Source of the DNA: Lasioglossum baleicum
Lineage: Eukaryota; Arthropoda; Insecta; Hymenoptera; Halictidae
Direction of reading: 5' to 3'
Length of the DNA stretch: 64,000 bases
Assembly: GCF_051020765.1 (NCBI RefSeq)
Contig: NC_134940.1
Coordinates: forward strand, 15,451,712-15,515,711
In this document: positions 35,101 to 46,962 of the stretch, piece by piece
Layout: each line of letters opens with the position of its first letter
How positions within the stretch are numbered: the stretch's first letter is position 1
Made by a program: the position numbers and the translations under genes
The notes under the pieces: model-generated
The model's database searches: none
The model's input: only the letters and a program-made list of their open reading frames with translations
Told to the model about the DNA's origin: nothing

Positions 35101-37897
35101 TAAATTATTAGTTCAACATACTCTTGCCATGACCGGTCTCGGCTGTCTATAAAAATTAAAAAAAAAAAACAGAGTTGTTATCCTATACTCATTTACATGT
35201 CGGATGTTCCTATCATCACAGATTAAGCTACGGTTAAACTAACATACAAAGAATGTAAATGGATCGTCTGCCATAAACGTCATCTATTCGAGCTTCTGAT
35301 TTTCGTTTTTTTTAAATTCGCGTCTAACAATTTGTACACCTCTGCATCGTTGAATCGGTTACTGTATACATTCTGACACGCTGGTCTGTTCGTAATTGTT
35401 TCTCGTTTGCGTCTGCTTTCATTCTAATACTCGAAGATTTCTCTTGTTACACATCCATTACGTGCATTCGCTTTCCTATTCGCATTGACACACCTCCGTC
35501 CCCAAAACTCTACATCATTTGTATTTGTTACTAGTAAAAATCAAGTCGATGGTATTAGTGGTCACATCAATAAAATCATCGTCCATAACAAACAAGTGAA
35601 ATCATTATAAAGTCTTATATTTATTATTTACGTATAAATATTGTTAAATATGTATATTCAAAATTTGCTACACATTCCACGATTATTTTACACAGAATTC
35701 GTTATCTCTATCCTGGTAATGACTTAAATCGATTAAGTAACGTTCTTCTTCTTCTTTATATATATATTTTTTTTGTTTTTGTTCATTTCGTCTGTTGTTT
35801 TTATTAAACTGCACACACGAACTCTTCTCGCATCAACGAAAATAGGAAACTATACTGGGGCCGAGGCTCGACCCTGATCATTCTCGTTCCAACCTTTCCC
35901 TTTAAAAAATAGTAATCATTGTAATGGTAGTAATAATAAGTAGGTAAGCATAATTAATAGAACACAACGTCGATTAGAATCGAGCCTCGAAAAATGCACG
36001 CAATAATAATCCCTATGTTCTTTGTTACAGGTCGAAAAAGTCATGCGTCCGACAAAGAGCAATGAAACGAAGAGGAATGGCAATCGACGCTGCGCTTCTA
36101 GAAATTGAGTCACGACGTCATGGTATAAAAATCTAAACTGACCTTACTGTTTACTAAAAAATAGAATCGTTTTTCCCCCTTTTTTTCGACATGCGGAACG
36201 GAGAAACTGGTTCTCGCCGCTCGTAAGATTATATATGTATAATGTCTAACGCGTTCGGGTTTACTTTCGTTGACGGTTTCGTGACTCGATTATCCTCGAC
36301 CGTCAATCGGTCCGAACGCCTATCCACACGTTTCCCACCCCGTTTGGGACGGGGGGCATCAATGAACACGTTGCGTCTCTTGCGCATCTAATGCTCCATC
36401 GATCTCTAACAACGACCAAAAAAGAAAAAACAATAATATCGCTAATAACGTGACACGACAGTCTTGCGCCGAAAAACAGACTTCTTATGCTCAAATCAGA
36501 CCTAATACAGTCCATACAGTCCCTGTGTCAATAGTTCCCAAATGGAAAATACAATTCAACAGCGATACCCCTGTTCTCCGAAGACTATCGTTTACAATTC
36601 CGCGTTAGGATACAATTCAGATATACAAAGCTCCTCGATCGAGGTATTACAAGCAATTTCAACGTGAACTGTGACGCGAGGGTATTTCGTAGTCGGGCTT
36701 GGTACAATGAAATTGTTTGATGCCATCGTTTAGTCGTGAAATCTGAAAACAGTTACCATCGAGACAACTTGTAAAACTTCGCGAGAGAAAGAGAGTAGAG
36801 AAGCCGTATATCATTGTCTATGCTCAATGACAACTCGTTGAACAGTCATTGTGTTTGTTCCTTCGGAAAAGAAGGGTCGGTATCGTACCACGTGACCTCA
36901 ACAAAGTATACAATACATATAATATATATATAATATACATATATATATTATATGGTGGCTCATCATTTGGACCGGAAGAACTTAACTAAAACCACGGCTG
37001 GGTTTGTAATATCGCTTCGACGTGTTCTAGCTGCATCGACATTTTTAAAAATATTTATTGCGGGTGGAACGAATATAGTGACGATACAGAACTCTTTGAG
37101 CGTTGTATATCGATGGTTAAGCGAAGTTTTTAGGACGCTAAAATGCTTGGATTCGAGCGATGAAAGTCTACCTAATCTAGAGCTTTCCGTTTGATCGGAG
37201 TTCATTGATCGTTTCTAGGCAAGAGACCGCTTCTATGCAGCGAAAAACACATTTGGTGGAGGTTACCAAACAAGATTATTATGGCCACGAATGAGGTATA
37301 AGATAAATTTAACATCTGACATTTTCTCAGATCATTCGACAATTTCGCCTCAGTTATATATATGATACAATAGAGACTAAATGTAGGATAATCTGTAGGT
37401 ATATTGTTAAATTTTGTTGAAAACAACATAAACACGGTACGACTATCTTATTTACTTCAATATACACAGGCGTTTCTACGTGACACGACGAATCTCATTG
37501 AAAAAACTCGTGGTATACATTCAAGACGACTTTCTCTGGTCGAATCGAATGTATACGTTCACGTTACAAAGGTCACCATTTTTCGAATAGAAAGAGTGCA
37601 AGGCTTTATTCTACACGAGAAATTAGTCCTTCGGGGTAGTCGTGACAGGAGAAGAATGTTAAGTCTATCCTACGCCTTTGCGTTCACTTAAGTCAGGCCA
37701 CTCGACGAGGATTTCAAGGAGAGATGTCACTATACTTGTTCCATCGGCAACAAAATTCAGACGGATATCTCGTAAGCGGCGTACGCTGCCGCTGTTCTGT
37801 CCTCTTTGGAACGAGAGACGCTAAGTGCCGGCAATCGATCGTGTACCATCTCCGTCCAGCCGCAGGATATCGCAGGCGCGGAGACGTTGAAGCTGGG
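32163..37897. other. Gene-poor region between thioredoxin and Zdhhc8 stop
   Basis: It holds the GC-rich inverted-repeat element at 32919-33383. The rest is AT-rich with many short frames but no domain. Frames near 36952-37194 and 37404-37691 have no splice or similarity support. Part next to 37897 should be the Zdhhc8 3' UTR. Confidence 0.5.
32919..33383. mobile_element. GC-rich inverted-repeat element
   Basis: The left arm 32919-32988 (GCACAAAATGGCGCGATTTT ... GGGATTCAG) is repeated inverted at 33304-33383, nearly identical apart from an insertion of about 10 bp, with about 315 bp between. Its GC content stands out strongly from the surroundings. The centre includes TCGCGCATGCGCGA and a block (near 32996-33080) that recurs at 55197-55282. 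Non-coding; likely a MITE-type DNA element. Confidence 0.8.
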
Positions 37898-40800
37898 CTA
37901 TACGGATATCTCATAGTTCATGTCGTAGACACTGGCTCGATCGTTGGTGGGCGTGGTGGGCCGTTGAGATCGGTTGTCGTTCGGCGCGGACACCATCTCC
38001 ATGGAATTGGTCATTTCCAGAGCACGAACGAAAGACATCGGTCTGCGGCGTGTGTCGCCCGATGTGGGCGTCGTGGGCGTCACCATGGCAGCTTTCCGTT
38101 TGACTTGGGGCGACTGGTGAGGCGGGAAGACCGGTACGCCGCCCCTCATCGCCGGATGGTACGCCGGTTTCGTTGTGTTCGCGTACAACTGTTGCGTGGG
38201 ACTGGTAGGATCCGCTCTGTAGTAATCATAGGAAGGTGGTGGTCTCTGCGAGGGCGACTGGTGTTGACTCGTCGTTGTAGTTGTCGTCATCGTCATCGTG
38301 GTCGCGTTCTGCGCCCCCGGCGGAGCCGGGTAGCTGCCCGGAGAGTTGTCCTTCCACATGTAGACGCCGCGCTGCGGGGAGCCAGCCAGTTCCCGGATGT
38401 TGTCGACGGTGTTGTTCGTCCGGGAGTACGGATGGTCGCCGGCCCCTTGGCGCACCAACTCGCTCTCCGACAGGAAACGACGCTGGGGACTGTAGCCCGT
38501 CATCACGCCACCGCTAGACCCAGCTACACTGGCATTGTTCCCCTGCTGCACATCGTAATACGTCGATGCGTCGTTCACTCCTATAAAATCTGGCCGACGA
38601 ACCTGCGTCGGCGTGCCCGGGTTCGATCTGCAACACAGATAATTCGCATTGGCTTCCATCAAACTTCGAACGACAAAGTTACTTTGATTCTTTTATTCGT
38701 TTCGTACTCGAACACACGGTAGCACCTCTTAACTTGCACGCGACTCGGTCTACCACGCCGGGGTAATCTGACCTTCTCGTTTCATGTTCGTTCCTCTTTT
38801 AATACTTCATCTACCGGCCTTAACACGTCCTTTAAACGTTGAGCATATCTCGAGTAAACCAGCAAGCTATCCTGACCAATCTAATCTACCAACTTCTTTC
38901 GAGGTTATCGCTCAAAGGAAGATGATCTCGATTCTTTTCAATAGCCTATTAATTCGTGTCGCTGAAACTCTTACTACCGGTAGCTAAAGTGTTAGATGAC
39001 ACGCGTGTCATCCGTCTTCTGGTTTTAGAGGTTTTACGTAACGTCCGCAGTACACCGCAGCCAACAACAAGGCCCATCAGTCTCCACGTTCGAATTGAGC
39101 GTACAAGTTCAGAGGTATTACTGTAACTGACAAATGCATGATACAGTTAACCAAGATGAGGATATATATATATATTTTTATATATATATATATATATATG
39201 TGAGTGCTGAGCATTGTAGCCATACAAATACGGCTCTGGCGATACATACATAGGAGAGATAAATAGATAGATAGCTAAAAAGAGAGAAAGAGAGACAGAA
39301 CAGCGCAACATTCCTGTTATAAAACTTAGCATCTATCCAAGAAACGTAAAAAGGTATATATAATATAGCGAAACCTAGCAAATATGAACAACAATATTAA
39401 CGTGGAGACGTTTATACTTGCGTGGTGGTCGACTGAAATATATGTGAGTACAAGTATATGCATATGTGTGTACACATGTGTATATACATATATATATAGG
39501 TCCGAGTCATGTATATTTCTCTCTTAAAGAATATAGATACGTATATATATGTAATATATGCAAGAAAGCATAACTTGAAACTACGATATGTCCTCGTAGA
39601 ATGAAGTTCGTGTTTACCTGCAGTAGGTTGCAACATGATGGTAGAAAGCAGCTCCTTGCAGTTACCACCCCCTGCAGTGGGACACAAACTTATCTATATA
39701 CCATATATCTTGTAATATATACATGCAGAGAAACTAATTCTCTACTATATTAAACATGATCTACGGTCGCGCAATACGGTTTCTTGTTTTTCCTTTTCTC
39801 TTTTCTTTTTCTGGTTTAGTCTTATCTGCTTAATTATTTTCTCGATCGCACACAATTTTTCATCGTTCAGAAATCGAGATGTATATAAATATATATGCAC
39901 ACACACGCGCGTAAAGGTACGTGCGCGTGTGTATATATACGTGTATATATATAAATATAGTGGTGAGAGTAATAGGAAGAAAAGAATAAGAGCAAGAGTG
40001 AGGTGTTCGCATAAGTGAGGGAGTACAGGGAATCTGAAGTAAAACAGGCTTCACATCATATCGAGAGGTAGCAAACAGGAACATCGAATAAAAGAAATAA
40101 ACATATACATATATATATTTTCACTCGTTGTAATCGATATAGCGTGCTCGACAAATGCAATGGAACTATATTTACTAGTGTGGCGCTTCCCTCTTGCTCT
40201 CTACGTAGAATTAGAAACAATATTCTGTGCAACGTGAAAATGCCGCGAGATACAGTTACAAAAAGGTAAAAAAAAGATGTAAAATAAAAAAAAATATATA
40301 TATAGTACATCTAGAAGATCAATATTCCAGAAACAAAATATCTCAAATATGTTCATATATATATATAGCAAGCTATCTAATATATAGTAATTCAATTTAT
40401 AGAATTGAAGATGTAAAGCGGCCCCTAGACGTTCAATAATAGTGACAAGGCGCAATGAAAGGGCATATTGACCGTTTAGAAGGGGTTCAAACGCATTGGT
40501 CAATATATCGAAGCATATTGATAGAAATTTTGATTGAAGCACATTGATGTTTAGGAGGTTCATTGTCAATATTTCGTCAATCTCACTAGACCATGATGCG
40601 ATATGGTGCAAGATTTCTCGCGCATGCGCGGGCGAAACAGTTAACGTATCTATATTACGATGATCAGTGGCGCACCCAGGGGGCTAAGTACCCCCCCCCC
40701 CCCAAGGAAAAAATGTTTAGCTCCCAAAATTAAAATCGCGGAATAACCCTGGATACTGTTGACAGAGATTTTGGATAAAAAAAGGTCATCACGCAAAACC

Positions 40801-43800
40801 TAGGGCTAGATTCAACTCGGCTCCCCCCAAGATTACATCCTGGGTGCGCCACTAACGATGATGAGGTAGCAGAGCCCTGAGGCAATTATATTGGCAGGAA
40901 TGTACCGAAACAATCTGTTCCGGGCAAAAAGACTCCAAGACATGTCCTACGAGTTACAAAATATACAGAAATACACATGTTATACATTCATTTTTCAGAA
41001 TCAAATCATACCAATTTTTTAAAATTCTGCGGGGTGCTCAAGGTACCCCATTTTATCGAGAATCTTACTTTACTGAGGCTGAAATCGCTGCGCATACGCG
41101 AGAAATCTTGCACAATATCGCATCATCACGTACAGGCCCCCATCCTGTTCGGGACACATCCGAAAAAATTTCTAACTGGAAAGACGGTTTCCTGGTAGGA
41201 TTGAATGTTGTCATAACCTTTGTTTTCCACCTCGTCACAGTGCGCAGTCGCCGTATTGATAGCTACATTGACAATATTATTGAACGTCTAGGGGCCGCTT
41301 AACAAGAGATGTATATATATATAATCAAATATTCCGTTATATACAGGTTGTTCCGCGACTCATGGTCTACCGATTAGAAGATGATTCTACATGTAAAAAT
41401 GAGTCGAAAAGAAAGAATAAAATTTTTCCTCGGTCTCTTCGTTTTCGAGAAAATTGATCTCGAAAATTTACTCGGTACTATAAATTTAATAAATCTATAT
41501 CATTCATATAACTATATAAATAAATTGACTCTTGTTTTGAATTTTATCACGTACCGAGTAAATGGTCGACTTCGATTTTCTCGAAAACGAAGATACCGAG
41601 GAAAAAATTTTATTCTCTCTTTTCGACTCAGTTTTTTACATGTAGAATCACCTCCTAATCGGTAGACCATGAGTCGCGGGACATAACGAAGTATCTGATT
41701 AATATCTCTTGTTACATTTTCAAATCTATAAATTGAATTACAATATAGTATATTGCTCGCAGATTATTTATCTCAAGAGATGTCCATAGAATTCAAGTTC
41801 ATTGTGTATCCGTTATAATTTTGTCTATTCGTATTCCGATTAGACGGATAAGAGTGGTGATAGTATACCTGCGCATAGGACTGGAAATAGCAAGAGGAGT
41901 TGGTACTCCGATAGCTTTAATCCGTTGTGTCGTTGGACTAGCACCACCCGGATCTTGGCCTCTCTGCGAAGCTGTGGCAGGCGATCCGCTCGCTTCCGGT
42001 GACAATGGATCGGGCGTGTGGCTTCGAGAGCCGTTTATTCCCCTATAGGTATCGACAACGTACCTTATGTGTATTAGAAAAGAAATTAGCAAACGCGTTA
42101 CCATTTGCTGGCTCGTGGTTTCTGTTACCTTGGCCTCGGGTGGGGACTGCCTCTAGTGTATTGCATTGGATGGCGGTGTTGCGTTGGCGGAGGATGCCTG
42201 GGAGACTGGCTGTTCTCCACAGGTGGCAGGAAGAAATTGCTTTTAGAACCGTGTCTTTGCAGTGGAGGTGTGGGCTCGCAATCCGCTGATTGAGATGCAG
42301 TTGGTTCCATGTCTGTGTCCGATCCATCTCGTCCCGGAGATAACTGGAACCGACAAGACGCGTCAGTTGCTTTCGCAGTAGAGAACGAACGTTCGGTATC
42401 GAATCGTTGGATCACACTTTTGTACAGAATGTGTATCAAGGATACTGACTGGTTCAATCAGGATAGGTAAGGGACAGGGGCTGATCGGCAATAGCAACTT
42501 TCCAACGTCGTGAACAAGGTACTATAGATAGGAAGAATCGTTGCTCGATATTGTACTCTAAATAAATCAAGTCGTGAAATTAATGAACGGATGCGTGATA
42601 ACTAGAGAAGTTCGTGCAGAAAATACTTTCAAAGTGCACCAATTGTGCAATAAAACTTGCAGTTAACACTGTATATAGTCTATGAAAGCTTTAAAGCACA
42701 GGAAGGGTAGCATAGCACGGAATTTATAGTTTCTTTCAAAGCCGAGTGAATTGCATAGCCGCACACTGCTGGTAAATGTACATCGAAGAAGCATAGAAAC
42801 TTCATGCTAGAGAAGATGTTATTATTTACAGTTGTTAAGTCTTCTCGTACATAGTTATCAGAAGTGTGAAGCGATGTTGCACTAGCTCTTACCTTATTGT
42901 AAGCATTTGAACTGGGATTTCTAACACCATTGCTGCTATCCATGTAGGTTTTTACCTGGTTCTCACTGCCTATAGTCGATATCTCAGATGTGCAAGCTCC
43001 ACGTCGTTTTCCTAAATACTTTTCTGGCTTGAGTAAACTAAAACATTCCAGAATAAATTGATTATTCGTTTCGTCTACTTACAGTTAGGAGTCGTGATTA
43101 ATCGTTGCAACATATTACCTGGGATATTGTGGTCCGAATTGCGTGTAACAGCAATTGTGTAGGCAGCCACGGGAAAAAGGATTGTAGCCTCCGTTAAATT
43201 TGCCCGTTACCTGTTCGTTCGTCGTACGTCCTCTGGAAACAAGTATTACGTGGAAACCAGTCAGCCCAAAAATTGGAATGAATAAGAGCATAACCACTCC
43301 CATAAGTACAAATCTACAGTATGTGTAAGGATCATACGACACAAGAACACAGTTGTGTACCAGTTGATTAAGAAAGCAAATAAGGATACGCGACAATAGT
43401 GTCTACTTCGCCCAGTTGTTGTTTCCTTTCTAATACGAAATGCAGGCAGAGTCCAAATATACTGAGCATGTGAAAACTGAGTGACAGCAGAAAGAAAAAA
43501 AAGAATCTGTAGTTCCTCCTTCCGATGCAGTTGTTCAACCATGGGCAATGATGATCGAACGTCTATAAAATTCAAGATTCGATAAGTCATCCGTTTCGAT
43601 GTCAATCCTCTTATTCATTTACAAACCTCGATACATTGGTTGCAAACGCTGCAATGAGAGCAACGGGGAGGCCTGTAGAACTTGCAGGTCGGGCACCATT
43701 TCATGCGCACTGTGATGCCATTGATATCTACACTTTTGTATAACGGCGCGCTAAATTCGTCCTCTTTATCTTCGTCAGGAGATGCTTTAAAAGAAAAATC

Positions 43801-44525
43801 ATACGCATTAACCAACCGAACGTTCTTGGTAAACTTTGCATGCAACGTTCGTCCCCTGTAAAAGACGTAGCGCAGTCGTAAGTGTAAGTAGACATTGTTT
43901 CTACAATATCCAAGGACAAGTCTTTTCTTTATCGCAAAATGTTTATAGGCAACTACAAACAAATGGGGAAGACACGATCACGACGAAGAAGGCAGTTTAC
44001 TTTTCATCGGACGTTTGGTACCTCGGCGCTAAAGAAATTCGAGTTACACAGGTCCGATTGTATTTTATACCTAGTCTGATGTATTTGCTCTGTAGCATGC
44101 TGTACGCTGGAGCAAACTAACAACTGCGCTACATCCTACGGAGCAAGAAGTACCTTTCGGTATAACACCAGGGTCCATGAAGGTGGCTAGCGTGAAATTG
44201 GCCAGCACAAGGAAGGTGATGACTCCCTGAAGAGCAGGCACCCATGTTCCCCATCGGAACACATAATACTGGCATCTGTAAAATCGAAGTTTCATTGACA
44301 AGGGGAAGAGCCGTGTGTGTCAACATAGACCGCGGAGAAATCTGTCGAACGAAAACAGGATGGCAAACCGTTGCGGCCTCTTACGAGAGGAGGACAGACG
44401 TGTGGTGCGAGATGCGAGGTGCGAGCGACTTACGGGAAACAGAAGAATAATGTGGTGGTGCCGAGTAGAACTGTCCAGGCACAAGTAACTGGTAGAAACT
44501 TCGCCCTCGCGTCGCATATCGGCAT
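37898..44525 (-). CDS. Zdhhc8: Palmitoyltransferase of the ZDHHC5/8 class
   Basis: Transfers palmitate to cysteines of membrane-associated proteins. Nine exons (44525-44434, 44275-44154, 43784-43627, 43562-43390, 43313-43119, 43037-42893, 42343-42129, 42042-41869, 38627-37898) give 667 aa. The start MPICDARAKFLPVTCAW precedes membrane segment 1. Segment 2 includes ALQGVITFLVLANFTLATF. The cysteine-rich domain runs from WCPTCKFYRPPRCSHC through DHHCPWLNNCIGRRNYRF, with DHHC at about residues 127-130. Two more membrane segments follow and a TTxE motif (TTNEQ). The cytosolic tail is long, disordered and Pro/Ser/Thr-rich (SDTDMEPTASQSAD, SQRPPPSYDYY, ATTMTMTTTTTT). It ends ASVYDMNYEISV, a PDZ ligand shared with vertebrate ZDHHC5 and ZDHHC8. 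All zinc and catalytic residues are present. Exon 6 could also end at a donor at 42956, but the donor at 42893 is stronger. Confidence 0.92.
40416..41300. mobile_element. TIR element with AAGCGGCCCCTAGACG ends in Zdhhc8 intron 8
   Basis: The left end AAGCGGCCCCTAGACGTTCA (from 40416) is mirrored at 41267-41300. A second inverted pair lies further in (TGCAAGATTTCTCGCGCATG near 40607 against GCGCATACGCGAGAAATCTT near 41091), so most of the element is foldback. It has no transposase frame. A hAT MITE (40665-40854) is inserted in it. Confidence 0.8.
40665..40854. mobile_element. hAT-like MITE (CAGTGGCGCACCCAGG) nested in a larger element
   Basis: Ends CAGTGGCGCACCCAGG and CCTGGGTGCGCCACTA are inverted repeats. 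The flanks ACGATGAT (40657-40664 and 40855-40862) are a perfect 8-bp target duplication. 190 bp, non-coding, with a poly-C run near its left end. The terminal sequence is of the common hAT TAGTGGCG type. Confidence 0.93.
41349..41683. repeat. Long palindromic element in Zdhhc8 intron 8
   Basis: The left arm 41349-41478 starts TGTTCCGCGACTCATGGTC and the right arm 41551-41683 ends GACCATGAGTCGCGGGACA. The arms are about 130 bp each with high identity, around a 72-bp AT-rich centre. It can form a long hairpin; probably a foldback MITE. Confidence 0.85.
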
Positions 44526-45154
44526 TCTGCACGCTCCACTTTGTGCTCGACGATTAACGAATTATTAATGGGTGAGATTTCTGCTAGCAGAAAACATGGC
44601 TGCGTCCATCGGCGCTGCTTATTTGCAAGTCCCGCGGTCCGTAGTTAGCACAGACTTTCATTCTCGACGCGCTCGCAGAACCGTTGCATCTTGATAATCG
44701 GTCTTCGTCTATTAAGCGCGCGTCACTCCGGCAAAAACATCCGTAACGTGATTAATGTTTAAACGCTTCGGCACGTACGATCCGCGAACACACTACCTTG
44801 CTGACATACATATATATGTATACATAACGTATAAGTCTGTCTCTCTTCCCGTCCTTTTCTCTCTCACTGCATGGAAGATGTCGGTATATAATTGTGCACG
44901 ATGGCTAACCGAGCCCCCCTCCAACGCAGGCGTTCCGCAAACCTATCCAACGTGACCATGCCACAGAGCACGGAGCATTTTTTCAAAAAAGGCCAACCAC
45001 TGTCGAAAGCTTCACGCTTGTCACTTCGAAATTTTGAGTATACACACTCACGGTATCGTCCAGTATCGTCGCTATTTCAAATTGACATTTCCATAGTCTG
45101 CAGGCAAGAAATTTGAAACGTTGGAAACCGCGGCAATATTCAAATCTAAAACTA

Positions 45155-45330
45155 TTGGGTTCGCAAGAAAGTAATTTCGGTATTTGGGAAAATTTTGAAG
45201 TTTTATGAGCGCGGAATTATGAAGCTACCAGAAAGGTGGCAAACGATCGAACAAAATAGAAAATACTTGAATAGAAAAATTGGGTTTTATTTCACCTTAG
45301 AATACCGAAATTATTTCCTCGCCAACCCAA
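45155..45330 (+). pseudogene. Internally deleted mariner transposon remnant
   Basis: The ends TTGGGTTCGCAAGAAAGTAA and TTATTTCCTCGCCAACCCAA are inverted repeats flanked by TA. Inside, one frame (from 45195) reads FYERGIMKLPERWQTIEQN, the C-terminus of mariner transposase. The catalytic D,D34D part is missing, so it is non-autonomous. Confidence 0.9.
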
Positions 45331-45662
45331 TATACATCGCAATAGAAAACATGCAGAGGTTGCTACGAATGTCCTTATACGTTTACATTTTCTATGTATT
45401 CTGAGCGTTCAGAAGTTTGAACGGAAAACACAAAGATTCGCTTAAAGTGTTGCCTGTAATTCGTATACTTATCATTTCCAAGTCAAATGTGTAATTCTAA
45501 ATCTGTCTGCATGGCGTACGAGGGTGTACTAATTGTAATTGTAAGTGGAAAAAAAGACTAGCGGGACGGCAGAGGAATGAGAGGAGATCTCTCACCTTTT
45601 CATAATTTGATTCGCTGACATTATCGCTTCGACCAATAGCAAAACTATGGGTATCTAATAAC

Positions 45663-45842
45663 TAGACTGCGGATCTTTATGCAAAATAAAACATATTTGC
45701 CTTGATTGCCGGACACAGGAGCTAAATAAAAATTGTATTCGTCTTTGAATTATAAGCTGAAACTTATACATTGATGTCCTTACATATTTTTAACATGTCT
45801 ACGTACCCATTTTTGTCATAAATGCATAACATCCGCAGGTTA
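45663..45842. mobile_element. TAGACTGCGGAT-family MITE, perfect 8-bp duplication
   Basis: 180 bp. The left end is TAGACTGCGGATCTTTATGC. The right end is mutated (ATCCGCAGGTTA instead of ATCCGCAGTCTA). CTAATAAC flanks both sides (45655-45662 and 45843-45850). The interior is the inverse of the copy at 18219-18419. Confidence 0.9.
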
Positions 45843-46242
45843 CTAATAACGGAGACTCTGCTAATAACCAATCAGACTCCTCTTCCCCGTGCTGTCCTGC
45901 TGGTCTTCTTTCCAGCAACTATATCGGTAGACACTTGGAAACTTGTGTACGCATGCGTGCTCGGGAACTTTTAGAGAACGTTCTATGCGACACCCGCAAA
46001 GCTGTGCGAATTTCAAAATTCGCGAACGCGTTTACCAACCGCTAGTCAACAAGGTTTCCGGAGCGCTTTGAAATATTTGAATTTTTCACGCGCAGATCGC
46101 GAACGATATTTTCTACGGAAAGATAGTTCATTTCGAACAAAATCGTCCCTATTTGCAGTCCGAATTATTTTTCAATTTTATTGCCAACAACTTTTATTTG
46201 AAATAATTACTTCAATATTTGTTTTTAAATAAAAAATAATTG

Positions 46243-46408
46243 CGCTCGGAGATATTTTAACTTGAAAAATATTTGTTTCTTCCGATCTAGGATATAAAAG
46301 TATACTAGAGTAATACCTCATAAAATACCTAAATGTTTAGTAATTGATTCGATACTGGGTACAGCAAATTTTAGTGGCGCTCAGAGTCACCGCATTCGAG
46401 TGCTAAGT
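46243..46408. mobile_element. Degraded copy of the TTAACCCTTTGCACTCGG-type element
   Basis: Matches the internal sequence of 54833-55085 (ATACCTCATA-AATAC, TTTAGTAATTGAT, GAGTCACCGC, GAGTGCTAAG). The flanking TTAA sites are lost. Confidence 0.6.
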
Positions 46409-46414
46409 GCGATG

Positions 46415-46517
46415 TCCCAAGTAGCCACGTGTAGCCACGTACGTCCCTAAAACGTACGCAGAATGGACGTAGAACGTTTGGACGTGAACTGGATCTGAAA
46501 CGTACGTTTTACTTGGG
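46415..46517. mobile_element. Small ACGT-rich palindromic MITE, copy 1
   Basis: Begins CCCAAGTAGCCACGT and ends ACTTGGG. The interior repeats ACGTACGT-type words. It is nearly the same as copy 2 at 46845-46962 in opposite orientation. Confidence 0.75.
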
Positions 46518-46697
46518 GTGCGACGAAGTTGACATATGTAAAAGGCATAACAATCTTTAGAGGTTAATAAATTTCATGAAATTCTTTACGAAACAGGTAC
46601 ACGGATATTTCTTGTGCACAGGCCGTTGACAAAGGTATACGAGTCATCATTTACAGTTGTTTAGCAAACCATCCGTTGTTCTTGCACTAATTACAGG

Positions 46698-46717
46698 TAA
46701 ACTGCGGATTGCATGCA
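46698..46717. mobile_element. Solo left end of the TAGACTGCGGAT family
   Basis: TAAACTGCGGATTGCATGCA matches the family end. No partner end was found downstream. Confidence 0.45.
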
Positions 46718-46844
46718 AAAATTGAAAAGACATTCGTGAAATTACGATATCCGTGGTACAGTTGTCACTTTCCGATGTCCACGTAGATTGCTGGAAGAAC
46801 GGTCTTCTGTCAAACGAAAGTTTACATAACGAAGCTCGTCGCAG

Positions 46845-46962
46845 CCCAAGTAGCCACGTACGTCTCCAAAACGTACGTTTCAGGTACAGTTCACGTCCAA
46901 ACGTCCTACGTCCATTCTGCGTACGTTTTAGGGACGTACGTGGCTACACGTGGCTACTTGGG
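46845..46962. mobile_element. Small ACGT-rich palindromic MITE, copy 2 (inverted)
   Basis: 118 bp, from CCCAAGTAGCCACGTACGTC to GTGGCTACTTGGG. Its reverse complement closely follows copy 1 (46415-46517). The two copies make a large inverted pair 330 bp apart. Confidence 0.8.

Larger units (their letters stand above)
38628..41868. other. Zdhhc8 intron 8
   Basis: 3.2-kb last intron rich in (TA)n tracts (for example 39165-39200 and 39901-39955) and holding three repeat elements listed separately. No exon-like frame with conservation was seen. Confidence 0.75.

Noticed and set aside
37724..38722. 332-codon plus-strand frame, Arg/His-rich
   Set aside because: Antisense of the last Zdhhc8 exon; its composition is a mirror of Pro/Ser/Thr codons.
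43787..43857. Possible extra exon in Zdhhc8 reading KFTKNVRLVNAYDFSFK
   Set aside because: It runs in frame into exon 3, but its only upstream AG gives the wrong phase with exon 2. It is best read as intron or an unspliced leader.
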